From the NCBI GenBank assembly GCA_003013855.2, contig PVNU02001711.1, positions 23,278 through 87,277 on the forward strand: 64,000 nt of DNA, in the 5' to 3' direction. The DNA comes from Liriodendron chinense. Taxonomy: Eukaryota; Streptophyta; Magnoliopsida; Magnoliales; Magnoliaceae. The position numbers were made by a program, and so were the translations under genes. Each line of letters begins with the position of its first letter. The first letter of the stretch is position 1. The notes beneath the pieces were generated by a model. That model was not told the DNA's origin and made no database searches. It was given only the letters and a program-made list of their open reading frames with translations. Of the stretch, positions 1 through 8,669 are shown in pieces.

Positions 1-365
1 GGGCTTATAGCCCAATCAACCAACCTCCCCTAATGGTATATCAAGACCAATACAAAGCAAAGATTAGCATACATGAAGCATAAAACTCAAGATGGTTAGC
101 TAATCTAAGCAGGATGATAATCTAGCAAGCAAATGTATTAATTAAAAGCAAGGCTAAATCATCAAAATTTAGGCGAATGAGGCTGGAGTCCTCTGATTTG
201 CCCATATACACAGAAATGAGGCTGAAATCCTCAGATGTACCAATAAAAGCATAACTAGCTACCCTCTCTTACCATGAAGAGATTAAGAAGCCAAAGGGTA
301 GCAAAGTTCCACAACACCCTCATAGAATGTAGCATGAGGTGAGGGGTTGGGAACTCTACCTTCAC
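1..365 (-). other. 3' tail of copia element A with small inverted repeats
   Basis: This non-coding stretch lies downstream of gag A on the minus strand. It resembles the tail after pol of element B (about 5219-5345): both carry units of GAGG-loop-CCTC followed by AGAT, about 39 bp apart (179-193 and 218-232 here), and both then contain AGCTAC. Other short inverted repeats are GGGCT/AGCCC at 1-13 (3-nt loop), CTAAAT/ATTTAG at 154-172, and AGATTAGC/GCTAATCT at 61-68 and 99-106. No ORF, polypurine tract or 3' LTR is visible before the window edge. Confidence 0.55.
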
Positions 366-1451
366 TTAGAAGGGATAGCGGTTGGGATCCCCTCTTAGAT
401 AATCTGGTAAAGGGGTCGTGATGGAGGCCGAGAGAGCAAGATCATTATGTTGGCTCTCATCATCAGATTCGGACTCCTCTGTATCATCCCAAGTGGCAGC
501 CATTGCCTTTTTACCTTTCGGTTTAGGCCCTTCCGGACATTCCGGGGCAATATGGCCACGACGACCGCAACCGTAACAACGGACGGATGAAGGTATGGAT
601 GATTTTCCTGTACGTTTATCACCCTTCTTGTCCTTCTTGTCACGGCTATTCCCTCTATCAAATTTGAGGAATCTCTTAAATTTTTTGTTCAATTGTTCTT
701 CCTCATCATCCTCATCATCGCTATCATCCTCCGTCTCACTTTTGATTTTCTTGTGTCTGTGAGAGGACTTGAAGGCGATGTTTTTCCTTCTAGAGGGGGC
801 TTTAAAGCCTAGCTCAAAGGTTTGTAGGGAACCTATGAGTTCTTCAACTTTCATGGTATTAAGATCCCTACACTCTTCAATGGTGGTGACTTTAGAAGAG
901 AACCGATCCGGAAGAGATCTCAGAATTTTCCTACAAAGCCTATGTTCTGGAACCGGATCCCCTAAGCCCCACATATCATTTGTGATTTTGTTCAGTTTGG
1001 TATAAAATTCAGTAAACGTTTCATCCTCCTCCATAATAATATTTTCAAAGAGAGTGGAGAGGCGCTGGAGTTTAGAATTTTTAACAACATTTGTTCCTTC
1101 ATGGGTAACTTCCAGAATATCCCATGCTTGTTTACTGGTAGTGCAATTTTGGATCCGACCAAATTCTTCTCTTGATACTGAACAAAATATGGCATTCAGG
1201 CCTTTGGCATTATTAATACGTTGAGCTTTTTCATGAGCAGTCCACAATGCCTTGTCTTTTGGCCTGAGAACATCCGGCTCACCCTCCTTAGAAATAGTAA
1301 CCATTGGGGGTTCATATCCAAAATCAACCATGTCCCTCACATCCGAATCAATAGATTCCAAGAAGATGCGCATTCGGGCTTTCCAATATGGATAATTTGA
1401 CCCATCAAAGAAAGGAGGCTTAGAGACGGATGAAGAGTCCTCTCTAGACAT
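366..1451 (-). CDS. gag: Gag protein of a Ty1/copia element (gag-only copy, element A)
   Basis: The 361-aa protein starts at ATG 1451, about 60 nt after the primer binding site, which supports this start. Residues 1-215 form the gag/UBN2-type domain, with the aromatic motif YPYWKARM near residue 20 and the motif DPVPEHRLCRKILRSLP at 165-181. A basic and acidic linker follows, then one CCHC zinc knuckle (C292, C295, H300, C305), the nucleic-acid-binding part of Gag. It is very similar to the first 215 residues of gag B, but it stops soon after the knuckle and lacks the coiled coil and second knuckle of gag B. No pol follows: the sequence goes directly into a tail like the one after pol B. Gag packages retrotransposon RNA into cytoplasmic particles; this copy would need Pol from another element. 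The reading frame is open, so it may be young or under selection. Confidence 0.85.
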   Translation of the reverse strand: MSREDSSSVSKPPFFDGSNYPYWKARMRIFLESIDSDVRDMVDFGYEPPMVTISKEGEPDVLRPKDKALWTAHEKAQRINNAKGLNAIFCSVSREEFGRIQNCTTSKQAWDILEVTHEGTNVVKNSKLQRLSTLFENIIMEEDETFTEFYTKLNKITNDMWGLGDPVPEHRLCRKILRSLPDRFSSKVTTIEECRDLNTMKVEELIGSLQTFELGFKAPSRRKNIAFKSSHRHKKIKSETEDDSDDEDDEEEQLNKKFKRFLKFDRGNSRDKKDKKGDKRTGKSSIPSSVRCYGCGRRGHIAPECPEGPKPKGKKAMAATWDDTEESESDDESQHNDLALSASITTPLPDYLRGDPNRYPF

Positions 1452-1510
1452 ATTTTCAAGTTTCTCTTTAGGATCTACCTCTAGGCAATTAAGCCCTTAA
1501 AGAGGAACCC

Positions 1511-1522
1511 TCTCTGATACCA
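1511..1522 (-). other. Primer binding site of element A (initiator tRNA-Met)
   Basis: The minus strand reads TGGTATCAGAGA two bases beyond the LTR end. This matches the complement of the plant initiator tRNA-Met 3' end (TGGTATCAGAGC) except at the last base. Its position between LTR and gag is as expected for first-strand priming. Confidence 0.85.
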
Positions 1523-2049
1523 ATTGAAATTGCGGTTTTCACCGCTAGTTGAGATACTTGGAGATATGGCTATGGACCTAGAGGGGGGGTGAATAGGACC
1601 TTTTTGAAAATCTTTTCGCCTACTAATACAATTCAACAAGATAAGCGATGTAAGCAAGAACACCACGGCTTCCAAGCCTTGGTGGGTCCAATCACAAGAC
1701 TAGCAAGAGTTAAGCAATAACCAAACCTAGTCTAAGCATGCATAGGTAAGAAAATGATTCAACTAATTAAGCTACTAACCTATGCACCTTGTGCAGACTT
1801 ATGAGATTGGATCAATGAGCTCAAGTCTACACAAGTAGTGAAGGTACATCTTGTGCAAGGATGCCTAAAAAGTGCCTAGCATGCATTCATATCAATCATT
1901 CATAATTAAGCAATTAAACTAACAATGCAAAGATATCAATGTGCTCAATAACAATCACAAACACAAGGATGTATAGTGGTTCGACTACGTGTCTACTCCA
2001 CTCCCGGTTCAAGTACTCAACCCCTTTGAGCACACCGGCATTCACTATC

Positions 2050-2160
2050 GGAGGTTTTAAATGAGGTTCACCTCTCAACCTTTACACGGAGGTTTTATCG
2101 GTTCACCTCTCAACCGTATCCGGAGTTTTAGACAAAGGCTAACTCTCAACCTTATCGCAC
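2050..2160 (-). repeat. Short diverged tandem repeats in the transcribed part of LTR A
   Basis: Three diverged units begin with GGAGGTTTTA, GGAGGTTTTAT and GGAGTTTTAG at 2050, 2088 and 2122. Each is followed by a word such as CACCTCTCAACC or AACTCTCAACC. They lie downstream of the TATA-like box of LTR A. LTR B has no equally clear equivalent. Confidence 0.6.
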
Positions 2161-2762
2161 GTTTACTCCCGTGTCGGAGGCTCCCCCTTGGAGACTTAGT
2201 TTAGGCCCGGCTGACGGGCCAAGGAACGGCTAACGTCCCTAAGGCGAGTTGACAAACAAACTCTAAAATGGACTCTCAAATGAGACAACTTACTTGTCGG
2301 ATGAGCCCCTTGTTTAGCGCCGTATTGGGTTGCTTGATCTCCGCTCTCCCGTGCTTCAATCAGCTTCCCTTTGCTCCCTCGATCGTGCCGCCGTTGCGTT
2401 GCCAATGCCTCAGCCACATTCGATCAAACACCTTGTATGTGATGCCTTGAAATGCCCAAGGTGCTAGGAGGATGGGTGAATCTCATACATGGGATGTGTA
2501 GGTTGTTCCAACTAGGAGATTCACCTAGAGAGTCTTCTAGAGGTCTTGGACAAAGGATATACCTATGTGGAATAGTGTCACACCTCTAGATTTGAGAGAG
2601 GAATCAAGTCATCTCTTGATAGCATTTGAATGCCCATACTTGTGTTTGAAACACAAGGGATATGACTTGAAAACCTCCTCTTTGAGGCCCCAAAGGATGT
2701 ACAAGATAAGTGTAGAATGGGCTCTCCAAAACTTCTCTCCCTTTGCCCAAGAGAGGAGCACC

Positions 2763-2772
2763 ATATATATAG
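2763..2772 (-). promoter_or_regulatory. TATA-like box of LTR A
   Basis: The minus strand reads TATATATA about 58 bp downstream of the nearest palindrome. The following region matches the segment beside the TATA-like box of LTR B, with shared words such as CCAACGG and CTAAAACGG on the plus strand. Transcription would run toward gag A. Confidence 0.55.
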
Positions 2773-2829
2773 AAAAGAGGGCTCCAACGGCTCTAAAACG
2801 GGCAGAAAACGGTCATAAACGACCTGTCC

Positions 2830-3130
2830 CGACCGGTCACGACCGGTCGGACCCCTCTGCTGTAGGATGAAAAACAGCCTAGACCAAATACACTGGCCGA
2901 CCGGTCATGACCGGTCGGCCACCCTCACTGGACAGGCCAAATACTCTAGGCCGACCGGTCATGACCGGTCGGCGCCCTTTGCTGGCCATGGACATGCCAG
3001 GCCGACCGGTCATGACCGGTCGGCCACTCTATCTGGCCTCCCTGATTTGAGAAGGCTGACCGGTCTTGACCGGTCGGCTGGCCATTGAGCATGCAGCAGG
3101 GCTGCTGGCCGACCGGTCATGACCGGTCGG
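2830..3130. repeat. Six-unit palindrome array in LTR A
   Basis: The units are near 2830, 2895, 2949, 3000, 3055 and 3107. The best copies (2895-2920 and 3000-3025) are perfect 26-bp palindromes centred on GACCGGTCATGACCGGTC. The last four steps are 54, 51, 55 and 52 bp. The 2830 and 3055 units carry single changes in the centre (CAC and CTT). Sequences between units differ. The array lies just upstream of the TATA-like box on the minus strand. Confidence 0.9.
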
Positions 3131-3320
3131 ACCAGCCTGGGTCCCCTCTTCAATGTGCTGAGACCTTCATTCTTCAGCATGTAGGTTTAGGCCAAGGTTT
3201 GATAGATCAAATGGGACACCTAGGGCCTATCTATGATGCCTAAAGTGTTCTAAATATGGTCAAGGTCATCAAGGATACAAAGGGGATGGGTTTTGGTCGC
3301 GGTTAAGGCACCAAGGCATC

Positions 3321-4667
3321 TCATATACCTGAATCTTCTTCCTTGATGTGGCTGGACGTCTTGAGTCTTCGGTCTTCGTCTTCATTGGGCTCAACCGACA
3401 CAAGACTCACAGCTGTAAGTGATTGACAAACAAGGTGCACTAGTATGCCACGAAAAAGTGCACTAACAGGATCCACGGAAGGAGAGTGCCGACGAGAAAA
3501 AGCTCGAGGCGGTGTGCTGAAGCGACCTGGAGCGTCGCGAGGATCGGGGGATGGATCTGATGACGGAGCTGAAGAATGTGAAGGGCCAGTAGAGATATGA
3601 GGTGCCTCAAGCTGGGATGGCTCTGCCTGCTCCTGCTGTTGCTCCTGCAGACGCCGCTGGATAGCGTCTCTGGTAAGCTCCATCCTAGCGATGATGGTAC
3701 GGTTGATGATGACCGGTTTGTGAAATTTGTCGGTACCAACAATGCCAATACGCCCAGCCATTTTGCATATGAGATGCCCAAATGGCAGACTAGTGGAGTT
3801 CCCGTCGTCGCGCAGGATGACTTGTTGGATGGTATTCATGATACGAGAGGGAAGACAGAGCGAGTGACCTTTACCCACCCGATACAGCAACCGAAACATA
3901 GTTTCGGAGACATCTGCTTTGTTGCTCATCCGCGGATAGACATTTCAGAAAAAGAGATTATGCAAAAGGCGGAAGTCCCACGACATTGAGGACGCTCGAA
4001 GTGCACCACCCACCCATTGGGGTGTCCCCTCACCACACAAAAATTTAGCGATAACTAGGTTGGGTTTGGGACCCAAGGATGAAAAATCAAAGGAAGGCTC
4101 CTCAACAAGTGGAATCCCAACAAAATCTGAGATGGACTTCAACGTAAACGGGCAAATCCGGTCACCAACCTCGACTTTGAAGGAGGGGGGAGAAGACGTG
4201 ACATGAATACAGGATGCATAGAATTTTCTGACAACATCAAATTGGACTGGCCCCCCCATGTGAAGTACGGGGCCCCAATTGATGGCATCCAACATCGAAC
4301 GCACGTCGAAGTCAGACAAATCACCCAAATTGACAGATTTCTCACAGACGACCTCCTTATCTTTGAAATCATCCCAATGAGTGGAATGGGATGAGACTTT
4401 TGCCCCCATAGATTTAGATTTAGCAGGTGGAGCCGAAGAGGAGGCAGCCCCTTTCCCTTTGGAAGCGGCTTTCTTGGACTTTAAAGGGCGAGGAGGAGGC
4501 TTAGGTTTAGCCTTGGAACGATCACTCCTCCCCAAGGGGAACTCATCCTCGCTCTCTTGGGATGACATGGAAGGAGCAAGAGGATCTCTAGAACACTTCA
4601 AGAGATGAAGGAAACAGATGAACAAAAGAAGATAGAGAGTGTAGAGAAGGAATCTCTTACCAACCAA
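3321..4667 (-). pseudogene. Broken gene like the putative plant transposon protein family (Transposase_32 type)
   Basis: This is one reading frame interrupted by a single in-frame TGA at 3945-3947; the frame continues to 3321. The likely start is ATG 4568 (MSSQESEDEF), since an earlier ATG at 4667 adds a hydrophobic stretch that is probably 5' leader. The order is an acidic N-terminus, a Pro/Lys/Ser-rich linker, a globular core (MLDAINWGPVLHMGG, then VRKFYASC, ICPFTLKSISDFVGIPL), and after the stop the segment SLPFGHLICKMAG and a Gln- and Ser/Pro-rich tail. The core layout resembles the plant family called putative plant transposon protein; I infer this from pattern only, and its function is unknown. 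The TGA could come from CGA by CpG deamination. From 3468 down, the frame reads into LTR A, so the true C-terminus was cut off. A TATA-like box and palindromes lie upstream. It could instead be an extra ORF of element B. Confidence 0.6.
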
Positions 4668-4810
4668 GAGAAGTGACGTTGAGGAGGTTAGAACCTAAAA
4701 TCTATCAATGACTTAGCTCAAAAACACCTTGGAGAGCTAGAGGAGAAGCTGGAACATCAGGTGGAGGTGAGGAAATGAGAAGAACTGCCCTAAAATGGGC
4801 ACAAAACAGG

Positions 4811-4820
4811 TTTAAATACC
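4811..4820 (-). promoter_or_regulatory. TATA-like box upstream of the transposon-protein gene
   Basis: The minus strand reads GGTATTTAAA, 47 bp downstream of the nearest palindrome (4867-4890) and about 240 bp upstream of the likely ATG at 4568. The spacing matches the palindrome and TATA layout of the LTRs. The leader has a possible 73-nt intron (GT at 4660-4659, AG at 4589-4588), a weak call. Confidence 0.5.
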
Positions 4821-4866
4821 CCCTACCCGGTCGGCACCACGCGTGGACGGGGCTTGCACTGGGACG

Positions 4867-5013
4867 CACGACCGGTCATGACCGGTCGTGGGACGGAAAC
4901 AGGGCCACCATCAGGTTTCTCTTCAAAGCCCGACCGGTCATGACCGGTCGGCATGCCTAACTGGATGAGTCCAGAGGGATTTGGGAGACGCCCGACCGGT
5001 CTTGACCGGTCGG
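4867..5013. repeat. Three-unit palindrome array upstream of the transposon-protein gene
   Basis: The units are at 4867-4890, 4930-4951 and about 4992-5013, about 62 bp apart. All contain GACCGGTC-N2-GACCGGTC; the third has TT instead of AT in the centre. The first is a perfect 24-bp palindrome flanked by CAC and GTG. The flanks differ from those of the LTR arrays, so this is not a simple copy of either LTR. Confidence 0.9.
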
Positions 5014-5047
5014 CTGGCCGGTCAGCAGCAATATTTCCATTCTTTTG

Positions 5048-5312
5048 ACAGGGAACCTGTATTGGAACAGCTGGATAGAGTCTGTCCTTTGGACAGGCCT
5101 TTGAAATCAAGTACCCTAAGCTAGGGTGCATCATCAATGGTCATGGTGTACCAAGGTACACCAAACTCAAGATGAGGGACCCCTGAGGTCCAGATATGAC
5201 AATAATTGGCTAGAAAATGGGACTATGATCCCGGATATACGTGAACAGCAATGAAAAGAGGCCATGATCCTCAGATATACCTATAACGAACAGAAAGAGA
5301 GGCTAAATCCTC
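5048..5312 (-). other. Train of eight short inverted repeats downstream of pol B
   Basis: The stems, in plus-strand order, are ACAGG/CCTGT (5048-5060), CTGTCC/GGACAG (5082-5096), ACCCTA/TAGGGT (5113-5127), TGGTGTACC/GGTACACCA (5144-5163), GGACC/GGTCC (5177-5191), GGGA/TCCC (5219-5232), GAGG/CCTC (5258-5272) and GAGG/CCTC (5299-5312). Loops are 2-7 nt. Start-to-start spacing is 34, 31, 31, 33, 42, 39 and 41 bp. The last four share a following word like AGATAT or GGATAT, so they look like diverged tandem units whose stems changed while pairing was kept. This lies in the likely 3' untranslated part of element B. Confidence 0.6.
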
Positions 5313-5348
5313 AGATTTTTCCTGCAAAACAGACACTTGTTAGCTACA

Positions 5349-8300
5349 CTAGATACATCCAACACCAATGGACTTTTGGAGGTTCGAAAATCGAACCGAG
5401 TCCAAAGGTTTTGTTAGAATGTCAGCTAGCTGATTCTCTGTAGGCACATGTTCGAGAGATGTGATTTGATCTTCAACCAGTTCTCGAATAAAATGGTGCC
5501 TAATGTCTATGTGCTTAGTGCGAGAGTGCTGAACAGGATTTTTCGATATATTTATGGCACTCGTATTGTCGCAAAATAACATCATTGTGCCTTGTTTGAT
5601 CCCAAAATCGGTTAGGGTTTGTTTCATCCATAATAGCTGGGCACAACAACTACCAGCAGCAATGTATTCTGCTTTGGCTGTGGATAAAGAGATAGAGTTT
5701 TGCTTCTTACTATGCCATGCCACAAGGCAGTTTCCAACATAAAAACAACCACCGCTGGTAGATTTGCGATCATCCATGTTACCAGCCCAGTCGGCATCTG
5801 AGTACCCTACAATATCTGTAGAGGAATCAAAGGGGTACCAAAGACCGTATTCGGTGGTGCTTCCAACAAACCGAATGATCCGCTTAACAGCGGTAAGATG
5901 AGATTCTTTGGGATCAGCCTGAAATCGAGCACACGCACCAACACTAAAAGCAATGTCTGGTCTACTAGCAGTGAGGTAAATGAGACTACCAATCATGCTT
6001 CTATAAAGATGTTGATCTACACTTTTCCCTGCAAGGTCTTTTGATAATTTAACAGTGGTGCTCATAGGTGTAGTGTAGGAACGACCAGAGTCTAAGCCAA
6101 ATCTCTTGACAAGGTCTTTAGCATACTTGGCTTGAGTAATGAATATTCCTGATGCAAGTTGTTTTACTTGAAGCCCTAGAAACATGTTGAGTTCTCCTAC
6201 CATACTCATCTCAAATTCAGATGTCATTAATTCAGCAAAGGAGATGGACATTTTCTCACATGTGGATCCAAACACAATGTCATCCACATAAATCTGGGCA
6301 ATCAATACAGAACTCTCGGCTTCTCTAATAAATAGAGTTTTGTCTACGCTTCCCCTAGCAAAATCATGGTCTATAAGAAACTGAGTTAAGCGTTCATACC
6401 ATGCACGGGGTGCTTGCTTGAGTCCGTAAAGCGCCTTTTTCAACCGGTAAACCTTGTGAGGATACTTAGGATCAATGAATCCTTTTGGTTGTTCAACATA
6501 CACTTCCTCATCAAGAATACCATTCAAGAAGGCGCTCTTTACATCCATTTGAAATAGTTTGAACTTTAAAGCACAAGCAACAGCCATAAGAATTCTAATA
6601 GACTCGAGTCTGGCTACAGGGGCAAATGTTTCATCAAAATCAATGCCTTCTATTTGTGAATATCCCTGAGCCACTAACCGAGCCTTATTTCGTATTACAT
6701 TCCCAGATTCATCGGATTTGTTTTTGAAAATCCATTTGGTTCCAATCACATTTTTCCTTTCCGGCCTGTCGACCAGATACCATACATCATTTCTAATGAA
6801 TTGTAGAAGCTCTTCCTGCATTGCAAGAATCCAGAATTCATCATTTAGAGCTTCATCAGCATTTTTTGGTTCAATTTTTGATGTGAAACACAGGTGACTG
6901 TTGACTGCCTCCAATTGCCTCCTGGTTTTAACACCAATGCTAGGATCCCCAATGATTTGATTGAGGGGGTGATCCTTGACAATTTGTACATCACCAGGAG
7001 CAGTGGGGGCATTTGGAGATGAGGGTGGTTTATCAGATTTACCTATCTCGCATATGCCCTCATCTTCTTCTTCATCACCTGGAGACACAGGTTTATCCAA
7101 GCTATCGTCCACAGTCACATTGATTAACTCTTGGACAGATGAGGTTCGAAGGTTGTAAACACGAAAAGCTCTACTATTCAATGAGTATCCCAAGAAGATA
7201 CCCTCATCACTTTTGGATTCAAATTTTCCCAAATTTTCTCGGTCTCTCAGAATATAGCATGTACTACCAAAGACCTTAAAGTATTTAACATTCGGTGTTT
7301 TTCCACACCACAGTTCATAAGCTGTTTTGTTTAAACCTGCCCTCAAATAAACTCGATTAACAATATAGCAGGCAGTGTTAACAGCTTCGGCCCACAGATT
7401 TTGAGCAAGTTTCTTATTATTAAGCATAGCTGTGGCCATATCCAACAACACTCTGTTTTTCCTTTCAGCAACCCCATTTTGTTGAGGTGTTTTGGGAGCT
7501 GAGAACTCATGACGAATGCCCAATTCATCGCATAATGCCTTAAAGCGATGATCTTCAAATTCACCGCCGTGATCACTCCTGATTCTTGCTACCATGTATC
7601 CTTTCTCATTTTGAAGTCGCTTCACTAGTTTTTTGAATTTCTCAAAAGTGTCAGATTTTTCTCTTAGGAAGGCGACCCATGTGAATCTGGAGTAATCATC
7701 AACGATTACAAGGAAGTATCGTTTTCCACCTTGGCTAAGTACTCTGGTAGGACCGACTAGGTCCATGTGTAGCATTTCAAATGGTTTTGATGTTACCAGG
7801 ATAGAGGTTCTCTTGTGTGCAACCTTGATTTGTTTACCTTTTTGGCATGCGGCGCACACAGTATTTGGTCTTCTACCCATCTTGGGTAGACCTCTCACCA
7901 AATTTTTCTGACTTAGTTTGAACAGATTTCTATAATGTACATGACCGAGTCGATGGTGCCATAATTCCGTTTCATCCTGAACGGCCATGTGACACATGGT
8001 GGAGGAGCTTGAATTGTTGTGATTTTCAATGACATAGCAATTGTCTCCTGTGCGTAGACCTTTCATGACTAATTTTCCTGTGGAGTTCATGATCTTGCAC
8101 ATATCTTTGGAGAAGCTTACTGAGTGCTCTTCATCACAAATCTGTGAGATACTCAGTAGGTTGTGTTTAAGGCCATCAACATACAATACATTTTCAATTT
8201 CAGGCAAACCTGGCCCTGTGATGGTTCCTTTACCAATGATCTTAGCTATGCTCCCATCACCAAATGTGACAGACCCACCATCAAATTTGTCATATGCATA

Positions 8301-8669
8301 AAATTGAGATCTATCACCTGTCATGTGTCTAGAACAACCACTATCCAAGTACCATCTAAGAGTATTCCCAACTTTTAAGGCAGTATGAATGACTAAGCAC
8401 TTGTTCTTAACAACCCATTTAGTTGTTGTCTTTTTATAAGGGGTGTTCTTATGATAAGATTCTCTAGTTTTCTTGGGAGAATCAGATTTTTCTTTTTCAC
8501 GCAAAAGAAGAGCAGTTTTCAAATTCAGCATTAACTTGCTCCAATAGTTCATCCATCCTCTTGTCCTTCCTAGGAAAAGCAGGATAATTCTTTCGAATGT
8601 TTCCCCTCTTAGGTGAAGAATGCATGGGAGGATTCCAATTAGCTTGGACATTTTTCCCGGTCGGTACAA
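5349..8669 (-). CDS. pol: Pol polyprotein of copia element B (protease, integrase, RT, RNase H)
   Basis: The open frame is 1106 codons; authentic Pol starts near residue 55, since the first part overlaps gag in another frame. Visible domains: aspartic protease with DSG at 109-111; GAG-pre-integrase zinc region (HH 238-239, H243, C272, C275); integrase catalytic D303, D366 and E402, the last two separated by 35 residues; reverse transcriptase with D709 in FQMDVKSAFLNG and YVDD at 794-797; RNase H with D958, E1001 and D1034. All expected catalytic residues are present and there is no internal stop. Pol processes the polyprotein, copies RNA into DNA and integrates it. The frame is +1 relative to gag, with an overlap of 8497-8669. 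Since plant copia Gag-Pol is usually one frame, this is either a one-base indel or a frameshift site. Pol stops at 5349 and the hairpin tail follows. Confidence 0.93.
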   Translation of the reverse strand: MYRPGKMSKLIGILPCILHLRGETFERIILLFLGRTRGWMNYWSKLMLNLKTALLLREKEKSDSPKKTRESYHKNTPYKKTTTKWVVKNKCLVIHTALKVGNTLRWYLDSGCSRHMTGDRSQFYAYDKFDGGSVTFGDGSIAKIIGKGTITGPGLPEIENVLYVDGLKHNLLSISQICDEEHSVSFSKDMCKIMNSTGKLVMKGLRTGDNCYVIENHNNSSSSTMCHMAVQDETELWHHRLGHVHYRNLFKLSQKNLVRGLPKMGRRPNTVCAACQKGKQIKVAHKRTSILVTSKPFEMLHMDLVGPTRVLSQGGKRYFLVIVDDYSRFTWVAFLREKSDTFEKFKKLVKRLQNEKGYMVARIRSDHGGEFEDHRFKALCDELGIRHEFSAPKTPQQNGVAERKNRVLLDMATAMLNNKKLAQNLWAEAVNTACYIVNRVYLRAGLNKTAYELWCGKTPNVKYFKVFGSTCYILRDRENLGKFESKSDEGIFLGYSLNSRAFRVYNLRTSSVQELINVTVDDSLDKPVSPGDEEEDEGICEIGKSDKPPSSPNAPTAPGDVQIVKDHPLNQIIGDPSIGVKTRRQLEAVNSHLCFTSKIEPKNADEALNDEFWILAMQEELLQFIRNDVWYLVDRPERKNVIGTKWIFKNKSDESGNVIRNKARLVAQGYSQIEGIDFDETFAPVARLESIRILMAVACALKFKLFQMDVKSAFLNGILDEEVYVEQPKGFIDPKYPHKVYRLKKALYGLKQAPRAWYERLTQFLIDHDFARGSVDKTLFIREAESSVLIAQIYVDDIVFGSTCEKMSISFAELMTSEFEMSMVGELNMFLGLQVKQLASGIFITQAKYAKDLVKRFGLDSGRSYTTPMSTTVKLSKDLAGKSVDQHLYRSMIGSLIYLTASRPDIAFSVGACARFQADPKESHLTAVKRIIRFVGSTTEYGLWYPFDSSTDIVGYSDADWAGNMDDRKSTSGGCFYVGNCLVAWHSKKQNSISLSTAKAEYIAAGSCCAQLLWMKQTLTDFGIKQGTMMLFCDNTSAINISKNPVQHSRTKHIDIRHHFIRELVEDQITSLEHVPTENQLADILTKPLDSVRFSNLQKSIGVGCI
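8497..8520 (-). other. Gag to Pol junction, +1 frame change
   Basis: On the minus strand the gag frame ends TCT TCT TTT GCG TGA, while the pol frame reads CTT CTT TTG CGT GAA. Pol codons are shifted by +1 relative to gag, and the two frames overlap for 173 nt. A single missing or added base in the T-rich run would fuse them. A programmed frameshift is possible, but no known signal is obvious. Confidence 0.6.

Larger units (their letters stand above)
1525..3468 (-). mobile_element. 5' LTR of copia element A
   Basis: On the minus strand the LTR runs from TGTTAG at 3468 to ATTTCA at 1525, just before the primer site, giving about 1944 bp. It resembles LTR B (10461-12408) strongly at its 1525 end (about 80 bp) and around the conserved words GTGGTTCG and ACTCCACTCCCGGTTCA, but elsewhere the two differ greatly, so they belong to related families and are not a pair. 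It contains a palindrome array (2830-3130) upstream of a TATA-like box (2763-2772). The right boundary rests on the TG start and on a length close to LTR B. The LTR cuts into the 3' part of the transposon-protein gene at 3469. Confidence 0.7.

Noticed and set aside
2830..3130. CRISPR-like array (palindromic repeats with diverged spacers)
   Set aside because: This is plant retrotransposon DNA, the spacers share a common origin (TTGCTGGA-like words in LTR B), and no cas genes are present.
3597..3989. Plus-strand open frame opposite the transposon-protein gene
   Set aside because: It is a shadow of the minus-strand gene, with no domain and no promoter seen.
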